A stretch of 64,000 bases of DNA from DASSNU01 sp035701265 (GTDB lineage Bacteria > Gemmatimonadota > Gemmatimonadetes > Gemmatimonadales > Gemmatimonadaceae), in NCBI GenBank assembly GCA_035701265.1, contig DASSNU010000015.1, forward strand, positions 1-64,000, read 5' to 3'. Below, piece after piece: positions 33,598 through 41,679 of this stretch (the first letter of the stretch is position 1; each line of letters starts with the position of its first letter). A program made the translations under genes and the position numbers. Below the pieces are notes generated by a model. It was given only the letters and a program-made list of their open reading frames with translations, was not told the origin of the DNA and ran no database searches.

Positions 33598-33870
33598 GTT
33601 GTGACAGGGTGGACTGGTGACGAGGCGGGCGCAGACGGGCGCCAGGTAGGCGATCGCCGCCCCTTCCGCCATGTCTTCCGCGCCTCACGCCGGGAGTCGG
33701 GTGCATGCCGCCACCAGATGCGTGACCGGAGGGATATGCAAAGGGTCAGTGTCGCGCCCCGCAGGGGAGCCGCCCCTCCCGCTCACGCACTCGGCACACC
33801 CCTCACAACTCCCCTCGAACTCGAGCACCGAGAGTGGCGCCACGCGGGAGAGCTCCTCACACAGTCCCGC

Positions 33871-33926
33871 CCCAACGATCGAGCGGCCGTCCCATCTCGA
33901 TCGAGATGGGACGGCCGCCGGTTGGG
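33871..33926. repeat. Perfect 36-bp palindrome with flanking pairing
   Basis: From 33883 to 33918 the sequence is its own reverse complement with no loop; each arm is 18 bases, the left one GCGGCCGTCCCATCTCGA. After a short unpaired bulge CCCAAC (33871-33876) pairs with GTTGGG (33921-33926). There is no gene within 230 bases and no T-run, so a simple terminator role is unlikely. Confidence 0.9.
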
Positions 33927-33953
33927 CTCCCCCAAGGGAGCGTGGGTTCCGTG

Positions 33954-34125
33954 GAGTGGAGGCCTGGGGTTCCGGGCCGTGCTGCTGTACAGTGCGCCTA
34001 TCCCTTCCTGCTTGCTCTTCCTGTGCCGCGTTCCAGTCCTACTTGCCTGTCCTTTACCGCGTTCCCGAAAAGACCGGTGAAAGGTTGACTGATGAGTGGA
34101 GGCCTGAGGTTCCGGGCCGTGCTGC
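33954..34125. repeat. 32-bp direct repeat, two copies 140 bases apart
   Basis: 33954-33985 and 34094-34125 match at 31 of 32 bases; both begin GAGTGGAGGCCT. The second copy ends 40 bases from the stop of the convergent lipoprotein gene. Confidence 0.8.
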
Positions 34126-34164
34126 GTACATCCATGGTACCTGCTGGCGCGTCACCGCCGAGTG

Positions 34165-35505
34165 TTACGGCTGCGTCACGCCGATCTCGTACGTCACGTT
34201 CGACCAGAGCGTGCTCATGGTCTTCCGCGACCCGTTGTTGAAGAACCCGAACATGAAGCTCCGCGAGTGGCTCACGTCTCCCTGCGACGTCCAGGGGTCG
34301 TTCGGCAGCGCGCTGTAGCTCACCGTGAGCGCGGGGGTGGTGGAGAAGCCGATGAAGAGCTGCACCGACGTGTTCCCGTTCTTCACGATGCGCAGCTGAT
34401 CGTTGCTCGTGAACGACGACGTGCTGATCTGGCCGCCCACCTGGTTCAGATTCCCGTCAATGAAGTACGTGTTCTTCTGTCCGATGGCCAGGAGGATCAG
34501 CTTGTTCTGGTCCGTCATCCCGATGAGCCCGACCTGTTGATCGCTGTTGGCGCCGTACGAGCCACTGTATGAGAAGGCGATGTACGCGTTCTGGCTGGTG
34601 CCCAGCGAATCGCTGCGGTAGTAGAGCAGCTCCGCCTGGTCGCTGCTGCGGTTCGTGTCCTCCACCTTGAGGCAGCGCGAGGCGAAGAGCGGGCAGCCGG
34701 AGGTGACGATGCTCCCCCTGGTGGTGCCGACGTCCACCGTCTTCCAGAACGGCTCGGTGCCGTTGTCGGGGAGCGAATCGGGGCGGTAGTCCACCTTCCA
34801 GCGCGACTCCTGCGGCGCCTGCCATGCGGCGCTCAGCGCGATGCCGAACGAGTACCGCTTGATCGCCGTGTCCACCACGAAGGTGATGTTCTGCGCTCGC
34901 GAGAGGTCGGTGCCGGAGTTGGCCACGCCGTCGCTCTTTGCCAGGACGTCGTTGAAGAACCAGTACGGCTGCGCGGTGGGCGTGGTGAACGACGCCGACC
35001 CGTGCTGCTGCGAGACGGTGATCCGGCAGCCGGCCGTGTTGGCCACGCAGCCGGAGGTTGCCACCGGCATGGTGGTGAGGAACGCGAACTCGCCGAGCGT
35101 GTCGCGCGCCGTCGCGGCATTCCCCGCCTGCGAGGTGCCGACGGCGAAGCTCAGCAGGTTCTCCACGCGCATGGTCATCGGCAGCTTCCACTGCCCCTGC
35201 GCGTTGATCGTCGCCGGCGACGCCATGGCGAAGCGGAAGGCAGCCTGCTGCTTGGTGCCGTAGATCTGCCGGTTGCTGCCGGCGCTCGCCGACATGTTGT
35301 CGATCGGCGTGGTGGTCACCGTGCCGCTGGCGACGTCCACGTCTACGCGATACATGCCGGTGATCTCCTGCTCGGCCGCAGGGGTGCCGGGAAGATCGGG
35401 CTGCGTGAGCGGCGCGACGATGGAGTCGCTGCTGCAAGCGGTGCTCGCCAGGAGGGCGACCATCGCTGTAACGATACCGGCACGCTTCAGAGTCAGGCTG
35501 AACAT
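34165..35505 (-). CDS. Exported lipoprotein with lectin/LamG-like C-terminal half, function unknown
   Basis: A 446-residue lipoprotein. The signal peptide ends in LLASTACSS with the lipobox Cys at 24. The middle region has two Cys pairs (SGCVANTAGC and SGCPLFASRC). The C-terminal part, from about residue 250, with AYIAFSYSGSYG, NKLILLAIGQKN and SRSFMFGFFNNGS, alternates strands as in concanavalin/LamG-like folds, which often bind sugars or proteins. No enzyme motif is visible. AAGAGAG precedes the ATG at fair spacing. It is transcribed on its own, away from the dehydratase gene. Outer-membrane or cell-surface location is inferred from the lipobox. Confidence 0.7.
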   Translation of the reverse strand: MFSLTLKRAGIVTAMVALLASTACSSDSIVAPLTQPDLPGTPAAEQEITGMYRVDVDVASGTVTTTPIDNMSASAGSNRQIYGTKQQAAFRFAMASPATINAQGQWKLPMTMRVENLLSFAVGTSQAGNAATARDTLGEFAFLTTMPVATSGCVANTAGCRITVSQQHGSASFTTPTAQPYWFFNDVLAKSDGVANSGTDLSRAQNITFVVDTAIKRYSFGIALSAAWQAPQESRWKVDYRPDSLPDNGTEPFWKTVDVGTTRGSIVTSGCPLFASRCLKVEDTNRSSDQAELLYYRSDSLGTSQNAYIAFSYSGSYGANSDQQVGLIGMTDQNKLILLAIGQKNTYFIDGNLNQVGGQISTSSFTSNDQLRIVKNGNTSVQLFIGFSTTPALTVSYSALPNDPWTSQGDVSHSRSFMFGFFNNGSRKTMSTLWSNVTYEIGVTQP

Positions 35506-36405
35506 GGCGAGCTCTCTTTCCTTGGTGCCGCCGGCCGAGTGTGTCCGGCAGCCTCCCGTCCCGACCTGGTGCCTTGGGACGTGGCGACAAGTTAGGGGTG
35601 GTCAATCATCGTGAAAACGCCCTAACATGACTGATTTCCAATGCGCAAGTCACAACTTCCGGCGCACGACAGAGCGCCGCGGATCACTCGCGTAACTAGC
35701 TGATACAGGGTAGGTTGTGACGCAGGAGCGCGAGACGCCTCCGGGCAGACGGACCCTCGACTCGTCGTGCCGGTCAGATGGGCCGCCGCATTCCGGTTAG
35801 AGCGACTCTAATCCACCGGTGGCGTGTGGGAGGTCGTCAACAACATTTCTTTGCAACCGGCTCGATCATCACGACCGAATCCGCCCTCCGTGCCCACTCT
35901 GCCGTCGCAAAATCACGCGCGCAGAAGCGGGGCGAGTGTGGGGGGGAGGGGGCAGCGCGCGTACCGCGGAGCGGTGGCGTCCTCCGAAAAGCGATCGACG
36001 CTGGATCGCCGGTACGAAGGAAGCCGCGCGGCGGCGAGCGATCGGGTACAAACCATGCACTGGGGCGCCACACTTGGGCGCCAATAGATCACGCCGGCGA
36101 ATCTCGCTCGAGGCGTGTCGGTGCGATCCGGAGGCCCTGGCGGTGGCAGGTTGTGGGTGGTGGATCACGTGGCCGGCAGTGGCGCGCGGATGTGACGAGA
36201 CGGTACCGATCTCGTCCCATTCTGAGCGCGCACGGCGTGTGGCGGCCGCCGAGTCTCACGGCGTGTGACGCTTGTGTCGCACGGACTGAGCAGTTCTTAT
36301 TCACTGCGTTCGCGGCGCCGCCCGATCCGGGCGATGTGACGCATCGGCGAACGCTCCGCGGGGACACTCTGTCCTTTCTCGAGTCTTCACAGCGAGCGAC
36401 GTAGC
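35506..36405. other. 900-bp divergent intergenic region
   Basis: Between the lipoprotein gene and the dehydratase gene; all open frames are compositional shadows. Two inverted repeats are visible: GTTAGGG (35591-35597) with CCCTAAC (35620-35626), and TTAGAG-CGA-CTCTAA (35797-35811). Either could be an operator or a weak terminator-like hairpin. No promoter could be assigned with confidence. Confidence 0.45.
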
Positions 36406-38442
36406 TTGGGCCGCCTTCGAAATCGGCATCTCCTTCTCCTCGACGCCGCGCTGATCGCCGCCACGGCGATCGTGGCGTACGCGCTGCGTTTCGAGGGATT
36501 CAACTGGTCGCGCTTCGAGACGTCCGCGGCCCTCCTTTATACCGCGCTCTCCGTCGTGGTATGGATCGGCGTGCTGCTGGCGGCCGGGCTGTACCGCCGG
36601 CTCTGGCGGCACGCAAGCGTGGTGGAGCTCGAGCACATCCTGCTCGCCGGCCTCTCCGCCGGCGCGGTGTGCTTCGCGCTCGGCGCGATCGTGATCCCGG
36701 GGCTGGGGATCTCCCAGGCGCGCGTCCCCCTGTCGGTGCTCTCGCTGCACGTCTTCTTCGCGCTCACCGTCGTGGCGGCGCCGCGGATGGCGCTCCGCGT
36801 GCTGGGCGCGCGCAGCCAGCGGCGGCGGAGGAGCGACGACCGCCGGGCGCTGGTGGTCGGCGCCGGCGCGGCGGGACAGTTGATCGCGCGCGAGCTGCTG
36901 GCACACCCGCAGCTCGGGCTCAATCCGATCGGCTTCGTGGACGACGATCCGCGCACGCACAACCTGCGGCTGCACGACCGTCCCGTGTTCGGCCCGCTGT
37001 CGGACATCCCCGAGGTAGTACACCGCCACGACGTGGGGGAGATCGTCATCGCGATGCCGAGCGCGCCGGGACACGTGGTGCGCGAGGTGCTGCGTCTGGC
37101 CCAGCTCGCGCGCGTGCCGACGCGCACGGTGCCCGGGCTGTACGAGATTCTGAGCGGGCGCGTGGGGGTCTCGAGTCTGCGCCAGGTGCAGATCGAGGAT
37201 CTCTTGCGGCGCGAGCCGGTGCGCACCGATCTCGCGTCGGTGCGCGCGCTGGTTGTGGGGCGCACGGTGCTGGTGACCGGCGCGGGCGGATCCATAGGGA
37301 GTGAGCTGTGCCGTCAGCTGGCGCAGCTCGATCCGGGGACGCTCGTGGTGCTGGGACACGGGGAGAACTCGATCTTCACCATCCTGCACGAGCTGCGCGA
37401 GCAGTTCCCCGGGTTGGCGGTGGTGCCGGTGATCGCCGACGTGCGCGACCGGATGCGTATACGCCGCGTGTTCGAGCAGCACGCGCCGCAGGTGGTGTTC
37501 CACGCCGCGGCGCACAAGCACGTGCCGCTCATGGAGCACAACGTGGTGGAGGCGATCACGAACAACGTGCAGGGGACGCGGAACGTGGCGGACGCGGCAG
37601 CCGCGGTCGGCACGGAGCACTTCGTCCTCATCTCCACCGACAAGGCGGTGCGTCCCACCAGCGTGATGGGGGCGAGCAAGCGCGCCGCCGAGCTGGTGGT
37701 GCAGAGCGCGGCGGCCGCGTCGGGGCGGAACTTCGTGTCGGTGCGCTTCGGGAACGTGCTGGGGAGCCGCGGGAGCGTGGTCCCCACCTTCCTGCGGCAG
37801 ATCCGCGCGGGCGGCCCGGTGACCGTCACGCACCCGGAGATGCGCCGCTACTTCATGACGATCCCGGAGTCGGTGCAGCTCGTGTTGCAGGCCGCGGCGC
37901 TGGGGCGCGGCGGGGAGGTGTTCGTGCTGGACATGGGCGATCCGGTGCGGATCATCGACCTGGCCACCGATCTCGTGCGCCTGTCCGGACTGGAGGTCGG
38001 TACGGACATCGAGATCCGCTGCACCGGCGTGCGTCCCGGGGAGAAGCTGTACGAGGAGATGTTCTTCTCCGAGGAGAACGCCACGCCCACGGAGCATCCC
38101 AAGGTGCTCCGCGCGCGGAACGCCGTGGCGTCACCCGATGTGGCGTCGCTCATCGACGACCTGATCGACGCCACCGAGACCGGCGCCAAGGCGGACCGGT
38201 CGCTCCGCCAGATGCTGGCCTCGATCGTCCCCGACTACGTGCCCGACGGATCGCCGGCGGCGGTGCCGGACGCGCCAGCGGATGAGGACGGGGACGAGGA
38301 CGAACGCGCCGCGCAGGCGCCTGCGGCCGGCATGTCGACCGGGGCGGTGGTCGCGCCGGGCAACGGGCAGATTTCGGCGGAGTCGAGTCGAACCGCAGTG
38401 AGCGCGCCAGGGTTGGTGGTACCCGCCCCCGCGCCGGACTGA
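36406..38442 (+). CDS. Membrane-bound UDP-GlcNAc 4,6-dehydratase (PglF/WbpM/FlaA1 family)
   Basis: A 678-residue enzyme that should make the UDP-4-keto-6-deoxy sugar used by the PglE-like aminotransferase at 7.6 kb. About four transmembrane helices occupy residues 5-135. A first Rossmann domain (ALVVGAGAAGQLIARELL) lacks the catalytic signature and a second one (VLVTGAGGSIGSELCRQL) carries it: VFHAAAHKHVPLME and ISTDKAVRPTSVMGASKRAA, where family members have the Thr/Asp/Lys active site. VRFGNVLGSRGSV and GVRPGEKLYEEMF are further hallmarks. A Pro/Ala/Gly tail of about 50 residues is unusual. The start is a TTG without a good ribosome site. Confidence 0.93.
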   Translation: MGRLRNRHLLLLDAALIAATAIVAYALRFEGFNWSRFETSAALLYTALSVVVWIGVLLAAGLYRRLWRHASVVELEHILLAGLSAGAVCFALGAIVIPGLGISQARVPLSVLSLHVFFALTVVAAPRMALRVLGARSQRRRRSDDRRALVVGAGAAGQLIARELLAHPQLGLNPIGFVDDDPRTHNLRLHDRPVFGPLSDIPEVVHRHDVGEIVIAMPSAPGHVVREVLRLAQLARVPTRTVPGLYEILSGRVGVSSLRQVQIEDLLRREPVRTDLASVRALVVGRTVLVTGAGGSIGSELCRQLAQLDPGTLVVLGHGENSIFTILHELREQFPGLAVVPVIADVRDRMRIRRVFEQHAPQVVFHAAAHKHVPLMEHNVVEAITNNVQGTRNVADAAAAVGTEHFVLISTDKAVRPTSVMGASKRAAELVVQSAAAASGRNFVSVRFGNVLGSRGSVVPTFLRQIRAGGPVTVTHPEMRRYFMTIPESVQLVLQAAALGRGGEVFVLDMGDPVRIIDLATDLVRLSGLEVGTDIEIRCTGVRPGEKLYEEMFFSEENATPTEHPKVLRARNAVASPDVASLIDDLIDATETGAKADRSLRQMLASIVPDYVPDGSPAAVPDAPADEDGDEDERAAQAPAAGMSTGAVVAPGNGQISAESSRTAVSAPGLVVPAPAPD

Positions 38443-38588
38443 GCGTCACTCTCCTCGCTACCGGAGCGGGCTGGGCTTCACGTCCGGAGCCAGGCTGGGC
38501 GACGGTTGCGTGGCGGGCCTTGAGCGTCGAGTCAGCGCAGGACCGCGCGTGGATCGAGCGGCCGTAGGCGCGGCGGGCGCGCGACATG

Positions 38589-38594
38589 TATACT
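38589..38594 (+). promoter_or_regulatory. Candidate -10 box giving a near-leaderless transcript
   Basis: TATACT ends 9 bases before the ATG of the JAMM-like gene, so transcription would begin at or within about three bases of the start codon. There is no Shine-Dalgarno there, which fits leaderless translation. No -35 hexamer is visible. Confidence 0.45.
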
Positions 38595-38603
38595 TGAGGC
38601 TCC

Positions 38604-40127
38604 ATGCGCCGACCCTCCCTGGGCGCCGAAGCCGAAGCAGGCGCCATCCATCTGCGAAAGTCCCTCCCCCTGGCCGCCGCCATCCGCTGGACTCCGGATG
38701 ACGGGCACGGCGACCCGGCGTGGGACCGCTACGATGTGTTCATCACGCAGGATGCCCTGCGCGGGGTGGACCGGCACGTGTGGACCGCCCCCGACCGGGA
38801 GCTGCTCGGCTTTCTGCTGGGCGACCTGTACGAGTGTCCGGAGAGTGGGGAGGTCTACGTCATCGTGCACGCCGTGGTGCGCACGGAGCACGAGATCGAC
38901 GAGGAGGCGGTGGAGCAGATTCCGGAGCAGGTGTGGCGGGACACGATGACGGCAGTGCGGACGCGGCGGGCGCGGGTGGTCGGTTGGTATCGCAGTGCGC
39001 CGTACGTCGGCCAGGCGCCCACCGCGGCGGACGTGGCCACGCACCGGTCGCGCTTTCCCGAGCCGTGGCAGGTGGGGCTGGTGGTGGCCACCTCCGGTCC
39101 GCCGGCGGGCGCGGTCTTTCGCGTGGTCGAGGGAGCGGCCGGTGGGGGAAGCGCGGCTCGTGGGGTCGCAGCCGCCGGCGCGGGCACCGGCGCCGGTGCC
39201 GGCGCGGCGGGTGGCGAGGGGAGCGACTCTCTGGGCGCTGCGGCTTCGCTGGGTGTGCTGGGCGGTTCGCGCGGGATCTTCTCTCCTTTCCTGGAGCTGC
39301 TGCACAAGGATGCGCTCCCTGAGGGAGACGGTCCCAAGTCGAGCGTGATCGACTGGGAGAACTACGTGGCCGGGGAGCCGGTGCGCGTGGTGGAGAGCGT
39401 GCAGAAGGTGCGGACCGCTGCCGCCGGGCGGAGCGCGACGGGCGCCACAGGTGCCGCGGGTGCGGGCGGCGCCGTTCCGGCCGCGGTGGCGCGCGGGACG
39501 ATCACCGGTTCGCCGGGGATTCTGATCCCGACCGGTGCCGATCATCCTGTCGTTCCGCCGAGTGCTCCCCAGCGGCGTCGTCCGATCTTTCCGGTCATCG
39601 GATACGTGCTGGCGACGATCGCCGTGCTGGTGGGTGCGGTGATGCTGGCGAGGCGCGTGGTGCCCGCGCTCGAACCCGACGGGGGTGGGGCGCGGCGCGT
39701 GACTGCGGCGCACGAGAGCGGCGCGGGCGCGGTACCGGGCGCGCCGGCTGGCACGGGCGCACAGCCGGGAGCACCGGGGCTCGGCGCGACGCCGGGAGTG
39801 GCAGGTGGCACCCCCGGTGCGGCGCTCCAGCCGTCCGGCGCGAGCGCGGCGGCCATTCGTCGTTTCTCGCTGGCGGCCGACTCGCTGTCGCGCGCGGTGA
39901 CGAACTACCAGGCGCGCGCGGAGGATTTTCGTCTGCACCGGATCGCGTGCTCGCAGCTCGCCACCGGCTACCGGTTGGCGGACGAGCAGTTTCAGACCGT
40001 AGCGAGTGTGTATGGCGAGGTGCGCGATTCTCTCCTGGCGCCGCAGCACGGGCGATACCAGCAGATCGTGGACAGCGTGGCGGTGCTGAACCAGCAGTTC
40101 GACGCCTCGGGCTGTCCGCGACCGTAG
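38604..40127 (+). CDS. Membrane protein with degenerate JAMM/MPN domain
   Basis: A 507-residue protein. Residues about 45-180 form a JAB/MPN-like domain: RELLGFLLGDLYECPESGEV keeps the glutamate of the family, but the metal motif that should read H-S-H-P then S-x2-D is WYRSAPYVG followed by PTAAD, so both zinc histidines are lost. VGWYRSAP and HRSRFPEPWQVGLVV still show the fold. A Gly/Ala-rich linker follows, then one transmembrane helix at about 330-352 (VIGYVLATIAVLVGAVML), another Ala/Gly linker, and a C-terminal domain with two Cys (about 420 onward). Catalysis is very unlikely; a scaffold or sensor role is a guess. No gene is coupled to it. Confidence 0.7.
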   Translation: MRRPSLGAEAEAGAIHLRKSLPLAAAIRWTPDDGHGDPAWDRYDVFITQDALRGVDRHVWTAPDRELLGFLLGDLYECPESGEVYVIVHAVVRTEHEIDEEAVEQIPEQVWRDTMTAVRTRRARVVGWYRSAPYVGQAPTAADVATHRSRFPEPWQVGLVVATSGPPAGAVFRVVEGAAGGGSAARGVAAAGAGTGAGAGAAGGEGSDSLGAAASLGVLGGSRGIFSPFLELLHKDALPEGDGPKSSVIDWENYVAGEPVRVVESVQKVRTAAAGRSATGATGAAGAGGAVPAAVARGTITGSPGILIPTGADHPVVPPSAPQRRRPIFPVIGYVLATIAVLVGAVMLARRVVPALEPDGGGARRVTAAHESGAGAVPGAPAGTGAQPGAPGLGATPGVAGGTPGAALQPSGASAAAIRRFSLAADSLSRAVTNYQARAEDFRLHRIACSQLATGYRLADEQFQTVASVYGEVRDSLLAPQHGRYQQIVDSVAVLNQQFDASGCPRP

Positions 40128-40170
40128 CGCGGAGCGTCGCGCCGGCGCGTGGTGGCGTGCGGAGCCGGCG

Positions 40171-40240
40171 TCGCGGCGGCATTCTGCGATTGCGTCGCGG
40201 CGGCATTCTGCGATTGCGTCGCGACGGCATTCTGCGGCGG
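40171..40240. repeat. 24-bp tandem repeat upstream of the antiporter pair
   Basis: Two full 24-base units (40171-40194 and 40195-40218), each containing GGCATTCTGCGATTGCG, and a third partial unit of 22 bases with changes. It fills most of the gap between the JAMM-like gene and the first antiporter. Confidence 0.85.
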
Positions 40241-40290
40241 AGCCGTGGCGGTAGCGCGGCGGTAGTCGCTTCCTGCACAGTGGGCTTGCG

Positions 40291-41679
40291 ATGAGCGGCA
40301 CACTCGTACTCTTGCTGGCCGTGGCGGTCGCCTACCTGGCGGCGCGTATTGCCTTCGATTGGCTTGCGCGGCGCTTTCTCATTGTCTCCGGCGCGGAGTA
40401 CCTGCTGCTTGGCATCCTGCTGGGGCCGCAGGTGTCCGGCGTGCTGTCGGCCGGGGTGCTGGAAGGGTTCTCGCCACTCATCATTCTCGCGCTCGGATGG
40501 ATCGGCGCGATCGTGGGGACGCAGTTCTATCTGCGCGGGCTGGTGCGGATTCCCGGCATCGCGTATCGGCTCGCGTTCGTGGAGGGGGTGGCCACGTTCG
40601 TGTTCGTGAGCGGGCTGGAGTGGTTCCTGCTCGCGCGCGCGTTCGAGCTCACGTCGCGCGATGCCATCGTGCCCGCTGTCGGGCTCGGCGCGATCGCGGT
40701 GGTGTCGGCGCCGGCCGGGATCGAGGTGGTGAGCCGCCAGTTGGGGCGGCGCGTTCCGGTGGTGCGGCAGCTACAGGTGACGACGGCGATCGATGCGCTG
40801 GTCGGAATCTGCGCGCTCGGGCTGCTCTACTGCGTGTACCATGCGACGCCGCCGGCGGCATCGCGCGTCGTGACGCCCACCGAGTGGGCGGTGATCACGC
40901 TCGGGATCGGGCTGGTGGGCGGGATGCTCTTCCATCTCTTCCTGGGATCCGAGCGCGGGAGCGACCGGCTGTTCATCTCGCTGGCGGGCGCGGTGGTGCT
41001 CATCAGCGGCGCGGCGGCCTCGCTCCATCTCTCGCCACTGCTCGCGGCGATGGTGCTGGGAGCGACGCTCATCAACACCTCGGCGAACCGGACCGAGATC
41101 GCGACCACACTGTCGAACGCGGAGCGTCCGTTCTATTTCGTGCTGCTCGTGTTCGCCGGGGCGATGTGGCAACCGCGGTGGAGTGGGTGGTGGATCGTCC
41201 CCGTGCTGCTCTTTCTCGTGGCGCGCGCGCTGGGGAAGGTGGCGAGCGCGCGGCTGTCGTCGCGGTTGAACGGCGCGCTGGCCATGACCGGGAGCTACTG
41301 GGGGCGGGCATTGCTCGGCCAGGGAGGATTGGCGGTGGCGCTCGCGCTGGACTATCACGGCTTTCAGGGGGGACGCGGTGACGTGGTGTTCGGTGCGGCG
41401 ATCGCGTCGGTGTTGCTGACGGACATCGCGTCCGCGCGCTTCGTGAAGTCGGTCGTGGCGCCGATGGTGCGCGAGCCTGCGCGCGGGGACCGGCGGCGGG
41501 GGCGGCCCGGGCTTGGCGAAGGGGCGTGGGAGGACGTGGATGGTTCCGACGGCGCCGCCGGCGCGGGCCGCGCGAGCGGTGCGGTGGCTGGGGCGGGGGA
41601 TGGTGCCGGCGATGGTGTGCCGGGCGCGGCGGACGGGATGGCGTCTCCACGCCCGGGTGCGAGGGAGTCCGAGCGATGA
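40291..41679 (+). CDS. CPA-family cation/proton antiporter, first of a pair
   Basis: A 462-residue membrane protein with about twelve helices. EYLLLGILLGPQVSGVL is the typical Kef/NhaP-like first block, and VEGVATFVFVSG, TAIDALVGICALGLLYC and AAMVLGATLINTSANRTEI match conserved helices of the Na+/H+ exchanger domain; ID in TAIDAL may be the ion-binding acidic site. The last 60 or so residues are a Gly/Ala/Arg-rich cytoplasmic tail without a TrkA domain. The stop overlaps the ATG of the next antiporter (ATGA), so the two are likely made together and may form a heteromer. Confidence 0.85.
   Translation: MSGTLVLLLAVAVAYLAARIAFDWLARRFLIVSGAEYLLLGILLGPQVSGVLSAGVLEGFSPLIILALGWIGAIVGTQFYLRGLVRIPGIAYRLAFVEGVATFVFVSGLEWFLLARAFELTSRDAIVPAVGLGAIAVVSAPAGIEVVSRQLGRRVPVVRQLQVTTAIDALVGICALGLLYCVYHATPPAASRVVTPTEWAVITLGIGLVGGMLFHLFLGSERGSDRLFISLAGAVVLISGAAASLHLSPLLAAMVLGATLINTSANRTEIATTLSNAERPFYFVLLVFAGAMWQPRWSGWWIVPVLLFLVARALGKVASARLSSRLNGALAMTGSYWGRALLGQGGLAVALALDYHGFQGGRGDVVFGAAIASVLLTDIASARFVKSVVAPMVREPARGDRRRGRPGLGEGAWEDVDGSDGAAGAGRASGAVAGAGDGAGDGVPGAADGMASPRPGARESER

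Larger units (their letters stand above)
32627..34164. other. 1.5-kb gene-free region dense in unrelated repeats
   Basis: No frame here has a credible start, domain or codon pattern. From left to right it holds the presumed promoter region of the RiPP-like locus, two 18-bp tandem copies (32932-32967), a 19-bp direct repeat 44 bases apart (33035-33053 and 33079-33097), four palindromes, three 19-bp tandem arrays, a perfect 36-bp palindrome and a direct repeat of 32 bases 140 apart. The main elements are listed separately. Confidence 0.75.

Noticed and set aside
33155..34318. Open frames of 183 and 215 codons in the repeat-rich gap
   Set aside because: They are built from tandem repeats and palindromes, have no ribosome site and no protein-like pattern.
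34..40127. MoaD-like protein and JAMM-like protein as a conjugation and deconjugation system
   Set aside because: They are 38 kb apart, the JAMM zinc ligands are missing, and no E1- or E2-like gene is present.
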